A DNA stretch of 6,741 nt. It comes from an uncultured Tabrizicola sp. GTDB taxonomy: Bacteria > Pseudomonadota > Alphaproteobacteria > Rhodobacterales > Rhodobacteraceae. The notes beneath the pieces are model-generated. The model did no database searches and was not told where the DNA came from. It saw only the letters and a program-made list of their open reading frames with translations. Where the stretch lies: contig CALLZQ010000437.1 in NCBI GenBank assembly GCA_937858255.1, forward strand, positions 1 to 6,741. Reading direction: 5' to 3'. The position numbers and the translations under genes are program-made. Shown piece after piece: positions 1 to 5,502 of this stretch (position 1 is its first letter; each line of letters begins with the position of its first letter).

Positions 1-434
1 TCGTGTTGCAGATGGCGGCACGCTGGGCCTCTGTCACCTTTCCCGGCTCGACCGAATATGCGGGTTATCTGATGGCTTCGGCCTCGTTCCTGGCCTTTGC
101 CCATGCCCTGAACCGGGGCGCGCATATCCGGGTGTCGCTGGCGTTGGAGCGGCTGGGGCGCTATCGGTTCTGGGGTGAGCTTTGGTGCCTGATCATCGGC
201 ACGGCGGCCGCCAGCTATCTGGCCTTTTACACCGTGAAACTGGTCTACTGGTCGCGCAAGCTGAATGACCTGAGCCAGGGGCAGGACGCCACGCCCTTGT
301 GGATCGTGCAGATGCCGGTCGCCTTTGGCGCGGTGCTGCTGGCGGTGGCCTTCTGGGACAATCTGGCGACGCTGCTCCTGACCGGGCGCGACAATATTCG
401 TGAGGATGCCGGCGTCGCATCCCATGCCGAATAG
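1..434 (+). CDS. TRAP transporter small permease, DctQ-like (5' end missing)
   Basis: Small integral membrane subunit of a tripartite ATP-independent periplasmic (TRAP) transporter. In this family it pairs with the large permease (next gene) and a periplasmic binding protein to import organic acids with a sodium gradient. The visible 143 residues hold the family hallmark R-G-A-H-I-R-V at about residues 38-44, directly after a hydrophobic helix, followed by two more hydrophobic helices (about 58-78 and 101-127). Family members usually have four helices and 160-200 residues. The GTG at position 3 is therefore probably internal, and the true start with the first helix lies left of the window. 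It ends with TAG six bases before the large permease, so the two are cotranscribed. The substrate cannot be read from this subunit. Confidence 0.88.
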   Translation, partial: VLQMAARWASVTFPGSTEYAGYLMASASFLAFAHALNRGAHIRVSLALERLGRYRFWGELWCLIIGTAAASYLAFYTVKLVYWSRKLNDLSQGQDATPLWIVQMPVAFGAVLLAVAFWDNLATLLLTGRDNIREDAGVASHAE

Positions 435-440
435 GGGGCG

Positions 441-1757
441 ATGATGCTGCACGAACTGGCCCCGGTGATCGTTTTCCTGTTCGTCCTGTTCCTTCTCTTG
501 GGGTCGGGCGTCTGGATCGGCCTTGCCCTCTTGGGTGTTGCCTTTGTGGGGATGGAGTTGTTTACCAGCCGCCCCGCCGGCGATGCGATGATGACGACGA
601 TCTGGCGATCCGCCTCGAGCTGGTCGCTGACCGCGCTGCCCCTGTTCATCTGGATGGGCGAGATCCTGTACCGAACGCGGCTGTCCGAGGATATGTTCAA
701 GGGGCTGTCGCCATGGATGGCGCGACTGCCGGGGGGGCTGCTCCACACCAATGTCGTCGGTTGTACGGTGTTTGCCGCGGTGTCGGGGTCATCGGCGGCG
801 CCGCTGACCACGGTCGGCAAGATGTCGATCCCCGAATTGTTGCGGCGCAATTACCCCGAGCATATGGTCATTGGCACGCTGGCCGGAGCGGCGACGCTGG
901 GGCTGATGATCCCGCCGTCGCTGACGCTGATCGTCTATGGCGTCACCATCAATGAATCGATCACCAAGCTGTTCATTGCTGGCATTCTGCCGGGCTTGGT
1001 GCTGGCCTCGCTGTTCATGGCCTATATCGCGCTGTACTCGCGGTTTTCGAAAACCTACCGGCCCGACCCCGAGCCGCCGATGAGCCTGTCGGAAAAGCTG
1101 GCCAATTCGCGGTTTCTGGTGCCGGTGCTGCTCTTGATCGCCTTGGTCATCGGGTCGATGTATCTGGGCTTTGCCACCGCGACCGAGGCGGCGGCCTTTG
1201 GTGTTCTGGGGGCGATGGCGCTGGCGCTGGCGCAGGGATCGCTGAGCTTTGCCACGCTGAAGGACAGTCTGATGGGCGCGGTACGGACCTCGGCGATGAT
1301 CGCGCTGATCCTGTCGGGGGCGTCCTTTCTGTCCTTGTCGATGGGCTTTACCGGCCTGCCCCGGGCGCTGGCGGAATGGATCGGCTCGCTGGGGCTGACC
1401 AAGTTCGAACTGCTGATGGCGCTGTTGGTGTTCTACATCATCATCGGCTGTTTTCTGGATGGCATTTCCTCGGTGGTGCTGACCATCGCGGTGGTCGAGC
1501 CGATGATCCGGCAGGCCGGGATCGACATCATCTGGTTTGGCATCTTTATCGTCGTGGTGGTCGAGATGGCGCAGATCACCCCGCCCATCGGCTTTAACCT
1601 GTTTGTGTTGCAGGGGATGACGCGCCATCAGATGAATTACATCGCCAAGGCGGCGCTGCCGATGTTTGCCATCATGGTGGTGATGGTTTTCATCCTGATC
1701 GCGGTGCCAGAGCTGGCGACCTGGCTGCCCGAAAACATGCGCCAGACGCCGGGGTGA
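441..1757 (+). CDS. TRAP transporter large permease, DctM-like
   Basis: Large, roughly 12-helix channel subunit of the TRAP transporter in the inner membrane, responsible for substrate translocation. The full 438 residues match the usual 425-445 length. Family signatures are visible: A-L-P-L-F-I-W-M-G at 65-73, F-A-A-V-S-G-S-S-A-A at 111-120, G-L-M-I-P-P-S at 154-160, and I-T-P-P-I-G-F-N-L-F-V near 379-389. Two ATGs sit in tandem at 441 and 444. The purine-rich AGGGGG at 433-438 is spaced better for 444, so translation may begin there. The upstream small permease ends six bases away and the TauE-like gene begins six bases after this stop, indicating one operon. The neighbouring regulator and pxpA operon hint at a 5-oxoproline-like or carboxylated substrate, but that is inference. 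Confidence 0.95.
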   Translation: MMLHELAPVIVFLFVLFLLLGSGVWIGLALLGVAFVGMELFTSRPAGDAMMTTIWRSASSWSLTALPLFIWMGEILYRTRLSEDMFKGLSPWMARLPGGLLHTNVVGCTVFAAVSGSSAAPLTTVGKMSIPELLRRNYPEHMVIGTLAGAATLGLMIPPSLTLIVYGVTINESITKLFIAGILPGLVLASLFMAYIALYSRFSKTYRPDPEPPMSLSEKLANSRFLVPVLLLIALVIGSMYLGFATATEAAAFGVLGAMALALAQGSLSFATLKDSLMGAVRTSAMIALILSGASFLSLSMGFTGLPRALAEWIGSLGLTKFELLMALLVFYIIIGCFLDGISSVVLTIAVVEPMIRQAGIDIIWFGIFIVVVVEMAQITPPIGFNLFVLQGMTRHQMNYIAKAALPMFAIMVVMVFILIAVPELATWLPENMRQTPG

Positions 1758-1763
1758 CGGGCG

Positions 1764-2598
1764 GTGGAGCTGCTGGATCAGCCGGGGGTGCTGGCCGTGG
1801 TGCTGGGCATCGTGTTTTTCGCCGGCATCGTGCAATCGGGGTTGGGGATGGGCTTTGGCCTGACGGCGGCGCCACTGGTGGCGCTGCTCGACCCGGAACT
1901 GGTGCCGGCGCCGGTGTTGATTCTGGGTTTCTTTTCCTCGGCTTGGGTGGCGCTCCGGCACCGGGCCGAGATTGTCTGGCCCGAGGTGGGGTTGGCGAGC
2001 CTTGGCCGGTTGATCGGCGTCGGGCTCAGCATGGTGCTGCTGATCGGCTTTTCGCGCGATGCCTTCACCATCGCCTTTGCGGTGCTGGTGATCCTTGCGG
2101 TTGCGATGTCGCTGGCGGGGCTGCGCATCCCCTTTACGCCCGGCACGTTGGTCGGGGTTTCGGTGTTGTCGGGGGTGATGGGCACGATCACCAGTGTTGG
2201 CGCGCCGCCCTTGGCGCTGATCTATCAGGGGCGGGCGCCGGGGCCGTCACGGGCGACGCTGGCGGCGTTTTTCGCGATTGGTGTGGCGGGGGGCCGGGCG
2301 GGGGGGGGGGGGGGGGGGGGGGGGGGCGGGGCCGGGGCGGGGGTGGGGGGGGGGGGGGGGCCCGCTGGCGGCGTTTTTCGCGGTTGGTGTGGCGGTGGCG
2401 CTGGCGGCGCTGGTGGCGGCGGGCTGGTGCGACGGGCATGACGCGGTGTTGGGGGCGGTGATGGCCCCGGCAATGGTGGCGGGGCTGTTGGTGGCGGGTC
2501 GCTATCGGGGGCTGTTCGACCAGCGCTATCGCGGGTTGATGCTGATGGCCTCGGGCTTTGCCGGGCTGGTGCTGCTGGGGCGGGCGCTGTGGGGCTGA
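1764..2598 (+). CDS. TauE/SafE-family permease (reading frame broken by a G-rich 106-bp insertion)
   Basis: Membrane protein of the TauE/SafE (sulfite exporter-like, DUF81) family, which moves small anions such as sulfite, sulfonates or organic acids. The GTG start at 1764 opens a frame with the N-terminal repeat G-I-V-Q-S-G-L-G-M-G-F-G at 21-32 and the second-half repeat L-S-G-V-M-G-T-I-T-S-V-G-A-P-P at 135-149, plus several hydrophobic helices. After about residue 175 the frame enters runs of G, reads poly-glycine and stops at 2441. The true C-terminus resumes in another frame after 2363 and ends at 2598. The sequence at 2257-2289 recurs at 2363-2395. Removing one 106-bp unit restores a continuous 242-residue protein, a normal length for the family. 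The gene is therefore probably intact in the organism. Cotranscribed with the TRAP permeases; substrate unknown. Confidence 0.78.
2257..2289 (+). repeat. Direct repeat copy 1 in the TauE gene
   Basis: A 33-base stretch that recurs 106 bp downstream with one mismatch (A at 2277 against G at 2383). It codes for the residues around L-A-A-F-F-A-I-G-V-A of the permease. Read as a duplicated end created at a poor-quality G-rich junction rather than a biological repeat. Confidence 0.8.
2290..2360 (+). other. Poly-G low-complexity block, probable sequencing or assembly artefact
   Basis: Almost pure G, including an unbroken run of 27 G (2300-2326) and another of 16 G (2345-2360), separated by G with scattered C and one T. 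Aligned at the 106-bp offset, the bases after copy 1 resemble the genuine sequence after copy 2 with most non-G bases replaced by G. The bases before copy 2 likewise resemble the sequence before copy 1 degraded to G. That is what miscalled read ends would produce. It breaks the TauE frame. Confidence 0.75.
2363..2395 (+). repeat. Direct repeat copy 2 in the TauE gene
   Basis: Second copy of the 33-base stretch at 2257-2289, with one mismatch. The bases that follow it read smoothly into the plausible permease C-terminus, A-V-A-L-A-A-L-V-A-A-G-W, so this copy joins the real downstream sequence. Confidence 0.8.
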
Positions 2599-3512
2599 TC
2601 GCGGCGCTGGGGGCCTTGGCGCGGTTTGGGCGCTGGGTGCTGCCGGTCGGGCTGGCGGCGGGGGTACTGTTGCCCGATCTGGCGGCGCTGCTGCGGCCGT
2701 GGCTGCCGCATATGGCGGCGCTGCTCTTGACGCTTTCGGCCTTTCGCACCGGACTGCGGCGCGGGGTGGGCAGCGGAGGCGAGATCTTGCAGGCCCTCGG
2801 CCTCTTGGCCCTTTTGCAATTGGCGCTTCCCTTCGGTGTGGCCCTCGCCTTGGGTGCCCTGTCCGTGCCCCCTTTGCCCGCTGTCGCGGCGGCGCTGATG
2901 GTGCTTGCCGGGTCACCGATTTCCGGCGCGCCAAATATTGCGGTGCTGCTGGGAAGGGCGCCCGAAGTGCCCTTGCGCCTTTTGTTGGTCGGGACGGCGA
3001 TCTTACCGCTGACCTCACTTGCGGTCTTTGCCGCCTGGCCTGCTCTGACCGGGGGGCAGAGCCTGACCGGCCCGGTCCTGCGTCTGATGGCGGTGGTGCT
3101 GGGCGGCGGCGCGCTGGGGTTTGCGCTGCGTGCCGGGGTCTCGCGGCACCTGAACGCGCAGCGGACGGCGGCGGTCGATGGGCTTTCCACACTGGTGCTT
3201 GCCGTCATGGTGATCGGGCTGATGTCAGCGGTCGGCCCGGCCTTGCGGCAGGCACCGGCGGATCTGGCCTTTTGGCTGATCTATGCCTCGGCGTTGAATT
3301 TCGGGCTGCAATTGGCGACGCGGGCGCTGTTGCGCCGCAGCCCGCTGCGTGATGTGGCGGAAGGCATCGCCATCGTCGCCGGCAACCGCAACATCGCCCT
3401 CTTCCTCGTCGCGCTCCCGGCTGAGGTCATCGCGCCGCTCTTGTTGTTCATCGGCTGCTATCAGGTGCCGATGTTCCTGACGCCCCTAGTCATGGCGCGG
3501 ATCTGGCGTTAG
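2589..3512 (+). CDS. BASS-like (bile acid:sodium symporter family) integral membrane protein
   Basis: A strongly hydrophobic 307-residue protein with about nine or ten predicted helices and a layout like the bile acid:sodium symporter (SBF/BASS) superfamily. This includes an N-terminal G-L-A-A-G-V-L-L-P-D at 21-30, the A-G-S-P-I-S-G-A-P-N-I-A-V-L-L-G segment at 107-122 (position of the family's substrate-binding crossover) and I-V-A-G-N-R-N-I-A-L at 262-271. Length fits the family. The GTG start at 2589 overlaps the end of the TauE gene by ten bases, so it is likely translationally coupled and part of the transporter operon. No strong ribosome binding site is visible, and a start a few codons later is possible. 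It may carry an organic anion or a catabolic product, but the substrate is unknown. The family call rests on motif pattern and topology, so it is moderate. Confidence 0.68.
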   Translation: MGLIAALGALARFGRWVLPVGLAAGVLLPDLAALLRPWLPHMAALLLTLSAFRTGLRRGVGSGGEILQALGLLALLQLALPFGVALALGALSVPPLPAVAAALMVLAGSPISGAPNIAVLLGRAPEVPLRLLLVGTAILPLTSLAVFAAWPALTGGQSLTGPVLRLMAVVLGGGALGFALRAGVSRHLNAQRTAAVDGLSTLVLAVMVIGLMSAVGPALRQAPADLAFWLIYASALNFGLQLATRALLRRSPLRDVAEGIAIVAGNRNIALFLVALPAEVIAPLLLFIGCYQVPMFLTPLVMARIWR

Positions 3513-4424
3513 CCGCCGCCGCCAAGGGCGACCGACATGAAGGCCCGGAAGATCCCCGCCGCCGGTGACAGGGGGCGCCCGCGCGCCCAGGCAAGACCCA
3601 CATCCATGCTGGGGATCGGCTGATCCAGACTGCGCAGGTCGATCCGCTGCCCCTCCAGCGACCAGGGGCGAAAGACCCAGCCCCGAGGGGTTTCCCCCCC
3701 CACCCCCCGCCGCTGCGAGCGAGCGCACCGCCTCGACCGAACTGGTGGAAAAGATCACATTCGGGGCCAGCCCCGCCACCTCCCAATAGCGGCCGGCGGT
3801 CACGCGCGCCTCATCCACCGTCAGCATCACATAGGGTTCTGCCGCCACCTCGGCGAGAGTGACGCGCGGCGCCCCCAAGAGCGGGTGATCCGCCGGCAGC
3901 CACAGCCTGCGACGCGAGCGGAACAGCGTCTCGCTCTCGATCTCATCCTGATTGGCGAGGTTCGAGACCAGCATCACCGCCAGATCGACCCAGCCGCTGA
4001 CGATGCCCTTTTCGATCTCGCCGCGCGGCAGTTCCATCATCTCGATCTCGATATCGGGATAGGCGCGGCGAAAGCGGGTATAGTGACGGGCCATGAAATA
4101 GCCCGCGACGGTATAGGTCGTCACCACCCGCAGCTTGCCCGAGACCCGCCGCCCCTCGCCCAAGGGGCTGCGTACCGCATCCTCGACCGCCGCCGCGATG
4201 TTGCGGGCGTGGTTGAGGAAACGCGCCCCCTCGATGGTCGGACGCACCCCGCTGGGCGTGCGTTCAAGGAGCTTTACCCCCAGTTGCGCCTCGAGTTGCT
4301 GGATCGCGGCAGTGACCGCGGATTGCGAGATATTCATCTCCATCGCCGCATGGCTGATCTGCCCGGTTTCGGCTGTGGCGATGAAATAGCGCACTTGTTT
4401 GAGGGTCAGCGACATCGGAACCAT
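3509..4424 (-). CDS. LysR-family transcriptional regulator (frameshift near the C-terminus)
   Basis: DNA-binding regulator with an N-terminal winged helix-turn-helix (about residues 6-66, with S-Q-S-A-V-T-A-A-I-Q-Q-L-E-A-Q-L-G at 34-49) and a ligand-sensing domain from about 95 onward. The start is ATG at 4424 or, three codons in, ATG at 4415 giving M-S-L-T-L-K-Q-V-R-Y-F, the more typical beginning. The frame is good to about residue 240 (S-L-A-A-A-G). It then breaks at the C8-A-C6 run (3694-3708), G-rich on the coding strand. The correct C-terminus, containing V-F-R-P-W-S-L-E-G and M-D-V-G-L-A-W, lies in another frame and stops at 3509. The total is one base over a multiple of three, so removing one base gives about 304 residues, normal for LysR. 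As read, the broken frame would continue to 3486. Divergent from pxpA, so it probably controls that operon and perhaps the transporters. Confidence 0.88.
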
Positions 4425-4452
4425 TATCTGTTTTTCAGATATGCTTCTGCAA
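4423..4452 (-). promoter_or_regulatory. Possible lysR promoter, compatible with a leaderless start
   Basis: On the minus strand, TTGCAG (4452-4447) and GATAAT (4428-4423) are 18 bases apart, resembling sigma-70 -35 and -10 boxes; the -10 matches five of six. The ATG at 4415 lies seven bases after the -10, so a transcript starting there would be leaderless. No Shine-Dalgarno sequence is seen before either candidate lysR start, which agrees. The -35 match is weak. Confidence 0.3.
4425..4441. promoter_or_regulatory. LysR-type operator, perfect inverted repeat TATCTG-N5-CAGATA
   Basis: Perfect 6-base arms around a five-T spacer, containing the T-N11-A core typical of LysR-type binding sites. It touches the lysR start codon and lies in the divergent lysR-pxpA gap, where LysR proteins usually bind to repress themselves and activate the facing operon. 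Function is inferred from position and symmetry. Confidence 0.6.
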
Positions 4453-4461
4453 TTTTAAGAA
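4445..4461. promoter_or_regulatory. Possible second LysR-type site, TTCT-N9-AGAA
   Basis: A shorter inverted repeat that also holds a T-N11-A core (T4448, A4460). Its centre is 20 bp, about two helical turns, from the centre of the perfect repeat on its left. This matches the usual paired recognition and activation sites of LysR regulators upstream of a target promoter. Arms are only four bases, so it could be chance in an AT-rich stretch. Confidence 0.35.
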
Positions 4462-4510
4462 TTTTACAACGCAAAAGACTCGGCCCACGATCCGGGGAAA
4501 GGTGTCAGCC

Positions 4511-4515
4511 GGAGG
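4511..4515 (+). promoter_or_regulatory. Ribosome binding site of pxpA
   Basis: GGAGG six bases before the ATG at 4522. It is the clearest Shine-Dalgarno sequence in the window and fixes the pxpA start. Confidence 0.8.
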
Positions 4516-4521
4516 GGCGAG

Positions 4522-5271
4522 ATGGGCGTGACCATCAATTGCGACATGGGCGAGAGTTTCGGCCTTTACCAGATGGGCGACGATGCGGGGATGATGCCCT
4601 TTATCGACATTGCCAATGTGGCCTGCGGCTTTCATGCCTCTGATTTCAATCACATGCGGGCGACCGTCCGGCTGGCCAAGGCGCATGGCGTCAAGGTGGG
4701 GGCGCATCCCTCGCTGCCGGATTTGCAGGGGTTCGGCCGGCGCGAGATGAAGATGGGCCGCGAGGAAATGGCCAATTGCGTCATCTATCAGATCGGCGCG
4801 CTCTGCGGGTTCCTCAGGGCCGAGGGGATGGCGCTGAACCATATCAAGCCGCATGGCAGCCTGTTCGGCATGGCGGCGCGGCAGGAAGAGATCGCCCATG
4901 CCATCTGCGATGCCGCCGATATTTTTGGGGTGCCGATCCTTGGCATGACCGGGACGCTGCATGAAAAGATCTACCCCGCGCGGGGGCATCGGCTGGTCGC
5001 CGAATATTATGGCGATCTGGATTACCGGCCCGATGGCAGCCTGATCGTGACGCGCGAACATGATGCCAAGGACCCGGCGGCAATGGCCGCGCGCTGGCTG
5101 CGCGCCATCGAAGAGGGGCAGGGAACGGCGACCGATGGGACGCATTTCCCGACCCGCTGCGATTCCATCTGCATCCATTCCGACACGCCCAATGCGCTGG
5201 ACATCGCCCGTGCTGTGCGGGCCGCCATCGCACCCCATGCGGCCCGCCCACAAGATGACCGAAAGGAGTAA
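4522..5271 (+). CDS. pxpA: LamB/YcsF family protein, 5-oxoprolinase subunit A-like
   Basis: Cytoplasmic protein of the LamB/YcsF family. Its characterised member PxpA works with PxpB and PxpC in the ATP-dependent opening of 5-oxoproline to glutamate. The 249 residues match the usual 240-255. Family motifs are visible: I-N-C-D-M-G-E at 5-11, N-V-A-C-G-F-H-A-S-D at 32-41, G-A-H-P-S at 60-64, Y-Q-I-G-A-L at 89-94 and K-P-H-G-S-L at 109-114. It departs from the E. coli protein at conserved spots: HAGD reads HASD, LYN reads LFG, the ADRGY motif reads GDLDY (164-168), and LHGD reads IHSD. It may be a subfamily with another substrate. The start follows a strong GGAGG site. First gene of an operon with the biotin carrier three bases downstream, divergent from lysR. 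The family call is firm; 5-oxoproline as substrate is inferred. Confidence 0.92.
   Translation: MGVTINCDMGESFGLYQMGDDAGMMPFIDIANVACGFHASDFNHMRATVRLAKAHGVKVGAHPSLPDLQGFGRREMKMGREEMANCVIYQIGALCGFLRAEGMALNHIKPHGSLFGMAARQEEIAHAICDAADIFGVPILGMTGTLHEKIYPARGHRLVAEYYGDLDYRPDGSLIVTREHDAKDPAAMAARWLRAIEEGQGTATDGTHFPTRCDSICIHSDTPNALDIARAVRAAIAPHAARPQDDRKE
5262..5268 (+). promoter_or_regulatory. Ribosome binding site of the biotin carrier gene
   Basis: AAAGGAG lies inside the last codons of pxpA, directly before its TAA stop and six bases before the ATG at 5275. It indicates coupled translation of the two genes. Confidence 0.75.
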
Positions 5272-5274
5272 GCC

Positions 5275-5502
5275 ATGACCCAGATCCTCTCGCCGCTGCC
5301 CGGCACCTTTTACCGCAGCTCGGCCCCCGACAAGCCGCCCTACAAGGCCGATGGTGATGCCGTCGCGGTGGGCGACGTGATCGGCCTGATCGAGGTGATG
5401 AAGAGTTTCCACGAGGTGAAATCCGAGGTGGCGGGCGCGGGCATTCGCTTTGAGGCCGAGAATGAGGAGCCGGTGATGGCTGGCGCGGTGCTGCTTGATT
5501 GA
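5275..5502 (+). CDS. Biotin carboxyl carrier protein, short single-domain (AccB-like)
   Basis: A 75-residue biotinyl-carrier domain that carries CO2 as carboxybiotin between a biotin carboxylase and a carboxyltransferase. It aligns with the C-terminal domain of AccB: S-P-L-P-G-T-F-Y-R at 6-14, then the biotinylation loop I-E-V-M-K-S with the acceptor lysine at residue 43, and the closing turn near E-P-V-M-A-G. It lacks the long N-terminal Ala/Pro-rich region of the fatty-acid-synthesis AccB (about 150 residues). It also has Ser where most carriers have Met or Leu after the lysine. Its place between pxpA and a biotin carboxylase argues for a dedicated catabolic carboxylase rather than housekeeping acetyl-CoA carboxylase. 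Its stop overlaps the next start by one base (TGATG). Confidence 0.9.
   Translation: MTQILSPLPGTFYRSSAPDKPPYKADGDAVAVGDVIGLIEVMKSFHEVKSEVAGAGIRFEAENEEPVMAGAVLLD

Noticed and set aside
789..1961. Long minus-strand open frame (390 codons)
   Set aside because: Its translation is Arg/His/Gln-rich low complexity without motifs and lies opposite the well-supported large permease. It is a GC-codon shadow.
2290..2360. G-quadruplex regulatory element
   Set aside because: The sequence could fold as one, but the duplicated ends and G-degraded flanks point to an artefact.
2188..3208. Two overlapping long minus-strand frames (about 330 codons each)
   Set aside because: Pro/Ala/Arg-rich translations, partly poly-proline from the G runs, antisense to the TauE and BASS genes. 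No domain is recognisable.
4451..4465. AATTTT-AAG-AATTTT direct repeat as a phage or plasmid iteron
   Set aside because: Only two short AT copies in an intergenic promoter region, with no replication or integration genes nearby.
3885..4643. Plus-strand frame of 252 codons opposite lysR
   Set aside because: Arg/Asp/His-rich shadow of the regulator. It runs across the intergenic region and into pxpA in the wrong frame.
4435..5412. Minus-strand frame of 325 codons opposite pxpA
   Set aside because: No family resemblance, and pxpA on the other strand has clear motifs and a strong ribosome binding site.
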